64,000 nt of DNA, taken from Bretschneidera sinensis (Eukaryota; Streptophyta; Magnoliopsida; Brassicales; Akaniaceae). The notes under the pieces are model-generated. The model saw only the letters and a list, made by a program, of their open reading frames with translations, was not told the DNA's origin and ran no database searches. Position numbers and translations under genes: made by a program. Within the stretch, counting starts at the first letter, position 1, and each line of letters begins with the position of its first letter. Shown piece by piece: positions 47,955 to 58,679 of the stretch. The stretch covers positions 48,837,001 to 48,901,000 of the forward strand of contig CM043697.1 in assembly GCA_023935145.1 (NCBI GenBank), given 5' to 3'.

Positions 47955-49115
47955 CTAATCCTCGAAATTATCATCCTCTACTTCAATCTCTTCAGTCCCT
48001 TCACCTTCCTCGGGAGGTGGGTCAAAAAATGAACCCGGATAGGGTGGCATAGTAGGAAAAAGACCCATATTACAACCAGTAGCGGAGGCAAGGTGTTGGT
48101 ACATCTGACCAAAAGCAGAGTTGACCTCTGCTTGGTAATCGGCTTGCCGAGCCAGGAACCGGTCTTGCCTAGCTAACATTTGGTCTTGACGATCTAGCCT
48201 ATCAAACAACAATTTATGATGCTCATCAAAACGACTCTCTAAGCGCTCAAGGCGCTCAGCAACTGTGATATTCCTAGAGGAGGGAGGGGTGCTAGCAGCT
48301 ATGGCTCCCTCGCTCGAAGTTGGCGGCCTGGAGGCTTTAATCTGAGCGAGCATGCCATCATCAATGGGTTTCTTTGGTGGTTGGGTTTCCTCATCAGTAC
48401 TGTGTGGGACTCCAGCTCGGATACACAATTGGGTAATTAAAGAAGGAAAGTATAATCCGAGCTTTAGTCTAACAGTGTGTAAGATGGATTTACAGATGAC
48501 TTGGCCCACATCGACAGTCATTCCCATCAAAATTGCATAAATCAGAATAGCTCGCTCAACAGTGAGATCACTATAGTGCAAGGCAGGCATCAACCTGTGA
48601 CACACAAAATATTGCCAAGCCCGAGCATTGACATTTAGAGAAGCAGCGGGCAAGGTGGTCGGGGAATCACCCGACATTTTCCATGTAGTGCCCGGAATAC
48701 AGAGAGTATGGCGAATCTCTTCATAATTAAATGTAGACACATATGCTCTATATTCACTGTGTGGGATGTCAGGTAACCCATAGAAGTTATTTATTGATGA
48801 GCTGCTAAAAGAGACTATTTTTCCTCTCACCCACACTTTACCATTGCTATGTTCGTCGGCATTAGCGTAAAATTCTCGGACCAAATTTGGTAGGGAATGA
48901 AAGGGTGATTTTGTAAATGCACTCCAATTCCTATAGAGAATCATTCTAAAAAGAGTCGGGTTCGCACTCTCGGTAATGTTAAATCCTCTCTCGAGAATGA
49001 GTTTTCTATTTTGCATTATTTTAACATAGCTCTCACTCGCTTCAAAACTAACAAACTTAGTCTCATCAAACTCTTGTGGTTCTTTTCCTTTGGCTCTTTT
49101 CATCCTTGGTGCCAT
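47955..49115 (-). CDS. ORF2 of element G: intact 386-residue putative plant transposon-protein domain and coiled coil
   Basis: Begins MAPRMKRAKGKEPQEF; the basic start could be a nuclear targeting signal. Residues about 60-240 (FHSLPNLVREFYANADEH, then FYGLPDIPHSEYRAYVSTF) match the putative plant transposon protein domain (Transposase_32, PF20167) as I know it. Residues about 285-340 (ERLERLESRFDEHHKLLFDR, RQDRFLARQADYQ) form a likely coiled coil. The end is Pro-rich then acidic. No signal peptide or membrane helix is visible, so it is not a clear envelope protein. It lies downstream of pol in the same direction, after a spacer with a TATA-like box. The molecular role is unknown. The start is the first ATG of the frame, 340 bp below the TATA-like box. 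Confidence 0.85.
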   Translation of the reverse strand: MAPRMKRAKGKEPQEFDETKFVSFEASESYVKIMQNRKLILERGFNITESANPTLFRMILYRNWSAFTKSPFHSLPNLVREFYANADEHSNGKVWVRGKIVSFSSSSINNFYGLPDIPHSEYRAYVSTFNYEEIRHTLCIPGTTWKMSGDSPTTLPAASLNVNARAWQYFVCHRLMPALHYSDLTVERAILIYAILMGMTVDVGQVICKSILHTVRLKLGLYFPSLITQLCIRAGVPHSTDEETQPPKKPIDDGMLAQIKASRPPTSSEGAIAASTPPSSRNITVAERLERLESRFDEHHKLLFDRLDRQDQMLARQDRFLARQADYQAEVNSAFGQMYQHLASATGCNMGLFPTMPPYPGSFFDPPPEEGEGTEEIEVEDDNFED

Positions 49116-49500
49116 GGAAATTAAATAAATGAAACAATGAACTTAAGAGCAAAATTTAACCACCAAAAAGCACAATTGAACAATGAAGAAGAGAAATTGG
49201 TCTTACTAGCCCACAATTGGAGAGAGGAAAAGCTACCCACCAATTTGATATCTTTGTGAAAAAAAAACAAGTTCCTCTTAGAACCAAATCTCTTGGAGAA
49301 ATTTTCTGCAAAAAATGGGAGACATTAGTGTGCAATTCTTCAAGAATTGAAGTTTAGATCAAGAAAGGAAGAGGGAAAAAGTTGGTATAGGTTGATATGG
49401 AGGGACAATGAGAGAGAGAGAGGAGTGTGCAGCCGTTGGTGTGAGAGGAGAAATGAAGAAGAGGCTGGAAAAAGTGTTTAAATAGGGCAGATTTTAGGGT
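49116..49500 (-). promoter_or_regulatory. Leader and TATA-like box upstream of ORF2 in G
   Basis: The minus strand reads TATTTAAA at 49484-49477, then a CT-rich stretch with CTCTCTCTCTCT (about 49425-49405), a common plant core-promoter feature. TTTTTTGCAG ends at 49306, a good match to a 3' splice acceptor. ATG of ORF2 is at 49115. Either an internal promoter or a spliced genomic RNA could express ORF2. No direct evidence for either. Confidence 0.5.
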
Positions 49501-49925
49501 TTTGGTGCTGATGGGCTCGGCCAAGCGGTGAGGCGCTGGGCTTGAGAGAGGTGAGGCGCGGGCCTGATGTGCTCCTGGGCGTGCTGTGCGCCTGGGCCTG
49601 GTGTGCCTGGGCCTGTGCGCCTAAGCGTGCTGTGCGCCTGGGCCTGGTGTGCTGGGGCGCTGGGGCGCTGGCTGGAGAGAAGTGAGGCGTGAGCCTGGTG
49701 TGCGCCTGGGCGTGGTGTGCGCCTGGGCGCTGGGCTTGAGAGAGGCGAGGCGCGGGCTTGGTGTGCGCCTGGGCCTAGTGTGCCTGGGCCTGTGCGCCTG
49801 GGCCTGCTGTGCGCCTGGGCGTGCTGTGCGCCTAGGCCTAGTGTGCCTGGGCTTGTGCGCCTGGGCCTGCTGTGCGCCTGTGTGCCTGGGCCTGCTGTGC
49901 GCCTGGGCCTGATCCAGTGTCCTAA
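49501..49925 (-). repeat. GC-rich minisatellite between pol and ORF2 of G
   Basis: Tandem units of the type GCGCCTGGGCCTGGTGTG and GCGCCTGGGCGTGCTGTG, with a perfect-word GCGCCTGGGCGC at 49719-49730. It uses the same words as the LTR minisatellite of G. It stands directly upstream of the TATA-like box at 49477. The ORFs across it (49494-50024 and others) are low-complexity and not credited. Confidence 0.85.
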
Positions 49926-49959
49926 AACAGAAAATTCCTTGCTTGTACCAAAACAACAC

Positions 49960-50014
49960 ACAAAGAAAATAAATAAATAAATAATAATAATAATAATAAT
50001 AAAATAAAATAGGC
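49960..50014. repeat. AAAT/AAT microsatellite
   Basis: (AAAT)n followed by (AAT)n in the spacer after pol of G. 50015-50151 is AT-rich with no gene. Confidence 0.8.
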
Positions 50015-50151
50015 TTAACAACACAAAAAAAATCTAAATTAAGAAAGACTTAAATTAACTAAAAAAAATTAATAAAACAAAAATTCTAAATTAGTCAAAA
50101 ATTCAATAAAACAAAATAAAAACTAGTATACAGTGGAACGAAAGTACCCGA

Positions 50152-53100
50152 TTACCAAACATAAATCGGGGCCACCAAAGAAATTTCTTCGGTGCTGTCT
50201 TTAGCATGTTCGTGTTCCAAGTACAGCTTCAACCTTTGGCCATTGACTCGAAATGCTCGACCATCGGAAGGATCTTCAACCTCAACCACTCCATTGGGAA
50301 AAACACTCTTTACCACATAAGGTCCCTTCCATCGCGATCTCAATTTTCCCGGATGGAGATGTAATCGCGAGTCATACAGAAAGACTTTATTACCTTGTTC
50401 AAAATGTTTTCGGAGTATTTTCTGATCATGTACCGTCTTCATCCTTGATTTCAAATCCTTAGCATTGTCATATGCATCATCCCTCAACTCCGCAAGTTCG
50501 CAAAGTTGCAATTTCCTTTCTTCACCGGACAACTTAAGGTCATAGTTAAAATTTCGGATAGCCCAGTATGCTCTGTGCTCAAGTTCTACTGGCAAATGAC
50601 ATGCTTTGCCAAATACTAAACGATAGGGAGATGCTTCAAGAACCGTCTTGTATGCTGTCCGATACGCCCAAAGTGCATCCGACAGGCGCAAAGACCAATC
50701 TTTTCGGTTCGGATTCACCGTTTTCTCAAGTATCCGCTTGATCTCCCTATTTGCTAATTTAGCTTGACCATTAGTTTGTGGATGATATGCTGTAGAAACC
50801 TTATGGGTGACTCCATACCTGCGCATTAAAGCCTCAAAAGAACGGTTACAAAAATGTGACCCTTGATCACTAATGATAACACGTGGAGTACCGTACCTAG
50901 ATAAGATATGGTCTTTTAGAAATTTAACAACAACTTTATTATCATTAGTGCGGCTAGGTATTGCTTCATCCCATTTAGAAACATAATCAACAGCAAGCAA
51001 AATATAAAGATACCCAAAGGAAGGTGGGAATGGTCCCATAAAATCGATCCCCCAACAATCAAAGATTTCTATCACTAGGATTGGGTTGAGAGGCATCATA
51101 TGACGGCGGGACAACGAACCTAACCTTTGGCATCTGTCACATGATCTACAAAACTCATTAGCATCTTTGAATAAAGTGGGCCAATAAAAACCACATTGCA
51201 AAATTTTTGCGGCTGTCTTTTTGATAGAAAAATGGCCACCACAAGCATATGTATGACAAAAGGTTAACACACTGTTAACTTCCATATCTGGAATACATCT
51301 CCTTATTATTTGATCAGGGCAATATTTAAACAAATAAGGATCATTCCAGTAGAAGTTTTTCACCTCAGCCAAAAACTTACGCTTGTCTTGTGCACTCCAT
51401 GTAGATGGAACTTGGCGGGAAACTAAGTAGTTGGCAATGTCGGCATACCATGGTGTGTGACCAAGAACAGCAAATAGGTTTTCATCCGGAAAGGCCACCC
51501 CAATGGGCACGAGGTCAGTTTCACTTTTGAATTCCAAGCGAGATAAATGGTCCGCCACAACATTCTCCACCCCCTTCTTGTCTTTGATGGTTAAGTCAAA
51601 TTCCTGCAAAAGCAGAATCCAACGTATCAAACGGGCCTTGGCATCCGTTTTTGAAAAAAGAAATTTAAGGGCGGAGTGATCTGTGAATATCGTGATAGGT
51701 GAACCAATCAAATAAGATCGAAATTTATCCAATGCGAATACTACAGCTAGTAATTCTTTCTCGGTTGTGGTATACACCATTTGAGAATGATTCAATGTTC
51801 TACTAGCATAATAGACAGCAAATGGTTTTCCCTCATTTCGTTGTCCTAAAACAGCCCCTACAGCATAGTCACTAGCATCACACATAATTTCAAAAGGCAA
51901 AGTAAAATCTGGTGATTGCATAATAGGGGCGGTTGTAAGCTTAGAAATCAATGTCCTAAAGGCTTGTTCACATTCAAGGCTCCATTTAAACTCGGTATCC
52001 TTCGTCAAAAGGCTACATAGAGGTCTAGAGATGGCACTAAAATTTTGAATAAACCTTCTATAGAACCCAGCATGACCTAAGAGAGACCTCACATCTTTAA
52101 TATTCTTAGGAGTGGGGAGTTTAGAGATCAATTCAATTTTTGCTTTATCTACTTCTATCCCCTTTTCAGAAACTATATGGCCCAAGACTATTCCAGAAGA
52201 TACCATAAAATGGCACTTCTCCCAATTAAGCACGAGTCCTTTTTCTTCACACCTGCACAAAACATTTTTCAAATTAGATAAACATGAATCAAAAGAAGTT
52301 CCAAACACAGTTAAATCATCCATATACACTTCCACACATTTTTCAACCATGTCACTGAAAATACTCATCATGCATCTTTGAAAAGTAGCTGGTGCATTAC
52401 ATAACCCAAAGGGCATCCTTCGAAAAGCAAAAGTACCAAAAGGACAAGTAAAAGTGGTCTTCTCTTTATCCTCTAGGGCAATCCCTATTTGGTAGTATCC
52501 TGAATACCCATCCAAAAAACAATAGAAAGGATGGCCAGCCACCCGTTCCAAAATTTGATCTATGAATGGAAGAGGAAAATGATCTTTCCGAGTGGCTGAA
52601 TTAAGTTTCCTATAGTCTATGCACATTCGCCACCCGGTCACTACCTTAGTTGGTACTAGTACTCCCTTCTCATTTTCTACCACAGTAACCCCAGCTTTCT
52701 TAGGAACTACTTGGGTTGGACTAACCCACTTACTATCCGATATCGGATATATAATTCCTGCATCCAACAGCTTTAAGACTTCTTTCTTAACTACCTCTTT
52801 CATAGTTGGGTTTAATCTTCTTTGTGGATCTCTACGAGGGTTAGATCCTTCTTCTAAGTAAATCCTATGGGAACAAATTAAGGGGCTTACACCCTTAATG
52901 TCAGCCATGGTCCAACCTAATACAGATTTATGTTCTCTCAACAACTTCAACAGTTGATCACATTGTATATCACTAAGTTCAGAGGAAATAATGACCGAAA
53001 AGGTATCACCTGGGCCTAAGAAAACATGCTTGAGTCCTTTGGGAAGTGGAGCTAAATTGGGTGTTGGTGTCTCCTCGGAAGAGGGTTTGGGTGCCTCCCT

Positions 53101-53811
53101 TTCTCTAGGCAACTCCTCAAAGCATGGCTGCCATGATTTCTTCATAAATCCCTGCGGCTTATCAGAAATATCAACAACATTAACGGCATGAGGATATATA
53201 GAAGAATCATTAAAATCAAAATTATTAAGAAGGAATTCCAAAGAGTTAGAATTGTCCTTAATGTATTCATCCTCCAAAATAAGCTCGTCAATCATGTAAG
53301 TGTCAAAACACTCATCCTCCTCATGTGGTTGCCTTGACATTCGAAAAACATTTACCTCCAGAGTCATATTTCCAAATGATAATGTCATTAGGCCATTCCT
53401 ACAATTAATGAGGGCATTGGCGGTGGCAAGGAATGGTCTTCCAAGTATCAAAGGAATTTTTGACTCCGTATTCACAATAGAGATGGTATCTAAAACCAAG
53501 AAGTCAACAGGGTAATAGAATTTGTCAATTTGCAATAAAACATCTTCTACTATACCTCTTGGTTTTCTTACCGATCGATCCGCTAATTGGAGTACCACAG
53601 AGGTTGGTTTGATCTCACCTAGACCGAGCTGCAAGTAGATAGAGTATGGCATGAGGTTCACACTAGCCCCTAAATCTAACAATGCTTGCCCACAAGATTT
53701 GTTTCCAATTTGGCAAGCCACTGTTGGACAGCCCGGATCTTTATATTTGGGCGGTGTCGTGCTATCAATTACCGCACTTGCTTGCTCCGTTAAGAATGCG
53801 GTCTTCTTCAC
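50152..53811 (-). CDS. Pol of element G: 1219-residue open frame with protease, reverse transcriptase, RNase H, integrase
   Basis: Protease: [11 protein letters not shown] at residues 46-56. Reverse transcriptase about 340-600: FLDGYSGY with D434, [12 protein letters not shown], and YMDD at 496-499. RNase H about 635-760: D645, E684, D711, D754. Integrase zinc finger: H853, H860, C891, C894. Integrase core: D923 and D982 present, but the Glu of the DD35E triad, 36 residues after D982, is Lys1018 (codon 50758-50760). No chromodomain. It is in one frame with gag, so the true protein is the C-terminal part of a gag-pol; the Met at 53811 is only the first after the stop at 53962. Full length for an Athila pol, but integration by this enzyme is unlikely. 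Confidence 0.95.
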   Translation of the reverse strand: MKKTAFLTEQASAVIDSTTPPKYKDPGCPTVACQIGNKSCGQALLDLGASVNLMPYSIYLQLGLGEIKPTSVVLQLADRSVRKPRGIVEDVLLQIDKFYYPVDFLVLDTISIVNTESKIPLILGRPFLATANALINCRNGLMTLSFGNMTLEVNVFRMSRQPHEEDECFDTYMIDELILEDEYIKDNSNSLEFLLNNFDFNDSSIYPHAVNVVDISDKPQGFMKKSWQPCFEELPREREAPKPSSEETPTPNLAPLPKGLKHVFLGPGDTFSVIISSELSDIQCDQLLKLLREHKSVLGWTMADIKGVSPLICSHRIYLEEGSNPRRDPQRRLNPTMKEVVKKEVLKLLDAGIIYPISDSKWVSPTQVVPKKAGVTVVENEKGVLVPTKVVTGWRMCIDYRKLNSATRKDHFPLPFIDQILERVAGHPFYCFLDGYSGYYQIGIALEDKEKTTFTCPFGTFAFRRMPFGLCNAPATFQRCMMSIFSDMVEKCVEVYMDDLTVFGTSFDSCLSNLKNVLCRCEEKGLVLNWEKCHFMVSSGIVLGHIVSEKGIEVDKAKIELISKLPTPKNIKDVRSLLGHAGFYRRFIQNFSAISRPLCSLLTKDTEFKWSLECEQAFRTLISKLTTAPIMQSPDFTLPFEIMCDASDYAVGAVLGQRNEGKPFAVYYASRTLNHSQMVYTTTEKELLAVVFALDKFRSYLIGSPITIFTDHSALKFLFSKTDAKARLIRWILLLQEFDLTIKDKKGVENVVADHLSRLEFKSETDLVPIGVAFPDENLFAVLGHTPWYADIANYLVSRQVPSTWSAQDKRKFLAEVKNFYWNDPYLFKYCPDQIIRRCIPDMEVNSVLTFCHTYACGGHFSIKKTAAKILQCGFYWPTLFKDANEFCRSCDRCQRLGSLSRRHMMPLNPILVIEIFDCWGIDFMGPFPPSFGYLYILLAVDYVSKWDEAIPSRTNDNKVVVKFLKDHILSRYGTPRVIISDQGSHFCNRSFEALMRRYGVTHKVSTAYHPQTNGQAKLANREIKRILEKTVNPNRKDWSLRLSDALWAYRTAYKTVLEASPYRLVFGKACHLPVELEHRAYWAIRNFNYDLKLSGEERKLQLCELAELRDDAYDNAKDLKSRMKTVHDQKILRKHFEQGNKVFLYDSRLHLHPGKLRSRWKGPYVVKSVFPNGVVEVEDPSDGRAFRVNGQRLKLYLEHEHAKDSTEEISLVAPIYVW

Positions 53812-53961
53812 ATGGTGCCTCTTTTTCAGTGTGCACAGATCCTTGATGACTTTAGCATAGTTGGGAACCTGTTTTATGATACGAAGAAGAGGGAGGTTAA
53901 TTTTAACATGCTGAAGTTGTTCAAGGATCTCACCTTTTAATGCTATATTCCTCTCCTTAGG

Positions 53962-55632
53962 CTAAAGGAGTGCCTGAGGGAAAGGCACTGGTGAAGGGTC
54001 GATATGAGCATCTTGTTCCTTGGGAGCTTCATCCTTGTTGCTCACGGTGTTGGGACTCAGATTTGGTGATAGAGTGGGTCCATCTAGTTTCTTACCACTG
54101 CAGGTGATCATGGCATTAACTTCTTTAACATTATGATTTTCAGGATCGGAGGTTTGTGCCATATGTTGTCCCCGTGGATTTTGTTGTGGTTGCGAAGGGA
54201 ACCGACCTTGCTCTTGAATTGTCAAGAAACTAGTCAACTTGGTGAGTTGACTTTTTATCTCCTTTTGCTCCTCTTTGATCCCCTTTTGCTCCTCTAGCAA
54301 CCGTTGATTTATCTTGACTTGTTCTTCTGCACTCTTGGCATGTACCTGCAAAAATGACTTAAAAGCATCTTCCAAAGGTAAAGATTGTTGTGGTGCACTA
54401 GATGAAGTCGCTTCCGGTCTCCAATGGGTACTAGAGTGGGGATGAGGTTGTATATCAGATCTCCAATGGGGGCTAGATTGGGTAGGAGGTTGCACATCAG
54501 ATTTCCAACTGAAATTAGGGTGATTCTTCCAACCGGGATTGTAAGTGTTAGAGTAGGGTGAGTAAGGTTTCCTAAAGGGGATACCCAAGGAGTTACACTC
54601 TCCCTTTATCTCCAAATAAGATGGACAATCCTTTGGTACATGATCTACCCCATTACACATAAAACAGGGTTCATGGGACTCTACCCTAGCAACCGGTTCG
54701 GGGGCTGTAACATCCTTGGTTTTTAAGGCTTCAATTTCCTTAGTTAGAGCCTTTAAACGGGCTTTAACACTATCCTCTTCCTTAAGTTAGTAGATTCCAG
54801 CGGGTTGATTTCTCCTAGTACTTTCCATGGCACTCGGTCCTGTCCAAGTGTGGGCTTTTTCTGATAGGTCATCTAGGAAATCTATGGCTTGATCGGGATC
54901 TTTTTGAAGAAAATCCCCATTACACATCATTTCTATAAATTGCCTCTCCCTACTTAGGAGTCCATCATAGAAATAGCTGACTACCCGCCAACTTTCATAC
55001 CCATGGTGTGGACAAGAATTTAAAAGGTCCTTAAAACGTTCCCAAACTTGATATAAGGTTTCACTCTCCTTTTGTGCAAAGTTTGAGATTTGTCTCTTAA
55101 GGTTGTTGGTCTTATGGGTTGGGAAGTGTTTTTGGAAGAAAACTCGAGTCATCTCATCCCAACTACCAATAGACCTAGGCCTTAATGAGTACAACCAAGT
55201 CTTGGCTTTTTCCTTAAGTGAAAAAGGGAAAAACCGGAGTCTGACAGTGTCCACCATATCAGCCCTACTTTGGAAGGTTGCTACTACTTCCTCGAATTCC
55301 CTAATGTGGATGTAGGGGCTTTCATTCTCAAACCCATGGAAAGTTGGTAGCAGTTGTATCATGCCTGGCTTAAACTCAGCTTGTGGGGCATTAGGGGGGA
55401 ACATGATACAAGAGGGTGTGGCCGTTCGACTAGGGTGCAAATAGTCTTTAAGTGTCCTAGCAATATTTTCATTGTGATTGTCGGCCATGTTATCAAAATC
55501 CTCTAAATTCTCGGATGGGGGTGCACTATGGTATGATCTAGGCAAGGTTTCACTAACGGACGTGGAAGGAGAGGGTGACTCTAATTCGGGTCCTCTAATG
55601 AATCTGCCTCGCGAATCTCTTGGTTTAAGCAT
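53962..55632 (-). pseudogene. Gag of element G, one frame with two stops
   Basis: ATG at 55632 (MLKPRDSRGRFI). Core near 55020-55260 (KTWLYSLRPRSIGSWDEMTR). Zinc knuckle near 54650-54690: CFMCNGVDHVPKDC, all four ligands present. TAA at 54787-54789 and TAG at 53962-53964 interrupt an otherwise open frame that runs on into pol; Gln codons are the simplest ancestors. The whole gag-pol frame is 50152-55632, 1826 residues plus stop. The 54309-54497 ORF is a shadow. Confidence 0.9.
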
Positions 55633-55664
55633 GCACCAATTAATTTAGAGGGGAAATAAAATAT

Positions 55665-55830
55665 GTAAAACAGAATAATAAATAATAAATAAATAAAACA
55701 GAATAATAAACAGATAAATAAAACAGAATAATAAACAAATAAATAAAACAAAATAATAAACAGATAAATAAAACAGAATAATAAAAGAAAATTAAAATAA
55801 ATAAATAAATAAATAAAAGTAAAGGAACAA
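55665..55830. repeat. AT-rich minisatellite in the leader of G
   Basis: Imperfect units of AATAAATAAAACAGAATAAT in the untranslated leader between primer site and gag. Confidence 0.75.
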
Positions 55831-55940
55831 TATTACAGTATTTACAAAGTACTGAAAAGAAAAATATTTACGATTTTTTTTTTAATATATATATTTTTTT
55901 TTACTTAAAGTTGACAAGCTTCCTTGTACTTAAGCTTGTT

Positions 55941-55958
55941 TCCCCGGCAACGGCGCCA
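55941..55958 (-). other. Primer binding site of element G (tRNA-Asp type)
   Basis: The minus strand reads TGGCGCCGTTGCCGGGGA, five bases inside the 5' LTR. Same as in E. Confidence 0.9.
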
Positions 55959-55963
55959 AAATT

Positions 55964-57940
55964 TGATTACGCCCAAAACATAAAGCGGTTATTGTAGTAT
56001 AGTTTTGGGGTGTCGATTCCACAGGGAAACAAGTTAATTATGAAAGAAGTTATAAACTTTAACATTAACAACAATGATTAGGTGAGAGAATATGAGTTTT
56101 GATAATGCAATATTGTGTAAAAGAGTTGTGCGAATATAACGAAGAATATAAATAAGAAATAACAAGGTTCCGGGAATCCTCCTTAGGTTCGTTCCCTATT
56201 TCCACTCTTGATTCAAATTTTTATCTCGATTGCAAGTTTCACATCCTAAACAGGCAATCGAAAATTATTCAATCAAGCATATTTATATCTCTAATATAAT
56301 TGCTACAAATTACTCTTGATTTCAATTCAAGCACACATGATTTATCTTATAGATTAGCAAGAAACGACAATATATTGCAATAATGATATCACAGTAATGG
56401 CCGATCTATAAGATAAATATACCGAAATCAATTACATCCAAACAACTTGACATAAGAAAAGCTTGACTAGACTTATGTGGAGTAGAATGATGCAATCACC
56501 GGATTGAAAGAAACTAAAAGAAGAAGAATATAGAATACAGCTATCACATGAACTCAAATCCTTCTTAATTAATCAAAGAGTAAATCATAGACAATGTTTT
56601 AACAAAAAGTCCATACAAATGAATCAAGAACAGGAAATAAGGAACAATAAAACCCTAAGGATTCATCCCTTTCCCTTGTTTGATGATTAGTTAGCCATGA
56701 AACTCAAGGTGGAAAAACAATATAGATGTTCTCCCCTAGATTTCTTGGCCATGGAGCTCAAGGTGGAAGAACAATGTGGATGTTCTCTCCTTGATTTCCA
56801 ACTCACGAAAACTTAAACAAAATGCTAAAAACTTCTCTAATTTGTATCTATCAAAAACTGTCTTTGTTTTTCTCCCCCAGCTCTCCCCCGGCTGCAAACC
56901 TTAAGCATATATTTATAGCCCACGAGGGAGAGCTGTCTTTGCAAAGCCTTAATTTGAGTCTGAATTGGAGTCCATGTGCGCACTGCTGGAAAGTGAAAGC
57001 TGGAACGTGAAGGTGGTCCAGCAGCATGTGCGCGCTGCTGGCTTTGTCTGAGCGTACGCCTGGGCGCTGGAAAGTGAAGGCTAGAACGTGAAGGTGGGTC
57101 CAGTAGCATGTGCGCGTGTCCAAGTGTGCGCCTGGGCACTGGAAAGTAAAGGTGCAGTTGGCGAGGGGCGCGGCGCTGATGGCTGAGGGGCGCAGCGCTG
57201 GTTCATGGGCGCCTAGGCGCTCACTCTTGTTTGCCTGGGCGCTGGGGCGCTGGTTCTTGTTTTCCTAGGCGCTGGGGTGCTGGTTCATGGGCGCCTAGGC
57301 GCTGGTTCTTGTTTTCCTGGGCGCTGGGGCGCTGGGCATTGTTTTGGAGGCCCTGAACTGTTTCCGCTAAAACTGCCATAACTTTCACTAGAAAAATCCT
57401 TTTTCTGAACCGTAAAATTTTCCAGAAAATAGACTTCCGGATATTTCTAAGCATATATAGCTCATCTCCTGGTTCTTCCTACATCAATACAGTTTAATCT
57501 ACAAAGTTGATTGATCTGTACGGGAAATTCTGGCAATTTAGTGAAACACCTTCAGCTTGTATGCAGAAGTGTACACACTAGTGTGCCTACCCTTAACTTG
57601 TTCCAAAGTGATGCACACACTTGTGTGCAGTCTTTCAACTCAATGTACTTTATTGCTCCAACCTTGGTTTAGACTTTTAATTATCTTTAAATCATTTTTG
57701 GAAATGTCTAAACCTTGGACAAAAACGAGCACCGACACCCAAGATCTTTTGGTGCTTTAAACATGGATCGCTTTATCATCTCTTTTGTACTCAACGCACC
57801 TGAAAATGTATCGAATTAAGTCAATGATTTATGAATAACACTTTAGAGTTATCAACATTTAAAAGTGCGATTACGACCGAGATTAACCCTAAAGTGTTAA
57901 CAATTAAGTATTGTTTAGATGCATTTTATGACTCTTATCA
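55964..57940 (-). repeat. 5' LTR of element G (1977 bp)
   Basis: Matches the 44192-46212 copy almost base for base outside the GC-rich block, where it is about 44 bp shorter. ORFs inside (56837-57139, 57221-57454) are not credited. Confidence 0.95.
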
Positions 57941-58679
57941 GTGACTAGTGGTAAATATAGCAATGGTAGGTTTGAAAGGCTCAAACGGTCCAAAAATGGC
58001 CTATATCATATCCTAAGTAGTGTGCATTCTAGGAATTCACCTCAAGTAGTTATCAAGTAAGTTCTAGAACTTGTCAAGACCGCAAAAATATTCACAAAAT
58101 AATCACACATCAAATTTCTCTAGATGTTATAGACTAATCATACAATCTTACCACAAACTAGAGTCTCAAACCAAATGAAGATTGATATTTAAATTAATTT
58201 CAAACCGAAACAAAATTTAACTCCTTCTAAATGCTATCTACTATCTCAATTAAGTTTATATCATTGACATGTAAATTGACTCTAAGGCTAACACAAAGCA
58301 TGCTGGAAACAAACGAAAAGGAAAATGATACCATGCAGTTCAATGGTATGCAATAAGAAATATATATCTTCCACCCCCAACTTAAGATAAGCATTGTCCT
58401 CAATGTTAAAGAAAAGGTAAAGGAAACTCCCTTTGTAAGAAAAAGTGCACAGCAGTTGAAACTTGTGCACTTCCATATGAACTGCATGCTAAACTTCTTG
58501 TTGAAAATCTGATCTACAACATAGAACAAACAAAAAGAAAGCATCTGTAGTGTACCATTAAGACTTCCACCGTGTGTTAGCATACTAAAAATTAAAATTA
58601 AAATACAAATAATAAAAAATAAAAAAATAAACAACACAAAAACAAATAAAAGAAAAAAAAATATACCTCTGTTGTGTGG
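57941..58679 (-). other. 3' non-coding region of F, right part
   Basis: Starts with the second copy of GTGAC and continues the sequence broken at 44191. Homologous to 47120-47830 of G. It passes straight to the end of pol with no ORF2 and no GC-rich spacer. The 58227-58637 ORF has no recognised motif. Confidence 0.7.

Larger units (their letters stand above)
44192..57940 (-). mobile_element. Element G: complete Athila-type gypsy retrotransposon with ORF2, inserted in F
   Basis: LTRs 44192-46212 and 55964-57940, perfect target duplication GTGAC (44187-44191, 57941-57945), primer site, gag, pol, an internal promoter-like spacer, an intact ORF2 and polypurine tract, all on the minus strand. The LTRs are nearly identical where I compared them, differing mainly by copy number in a GC-rich minisatellite. 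It is the youngest layer of the nest in this part. Two stops in gag and a changed integrase residue make this copy non-autonomous. Confidence 0.95.

Noticed and set aside
49494..50024. A 176-residue ORF rich in Pro, Ala, Arg and His, with overlapping ORFs in other frames
   Set aside because: It is the translation of a GC-rich minisatellite; all frames are open because the repeat lacks stops. No domain and no codon structure.
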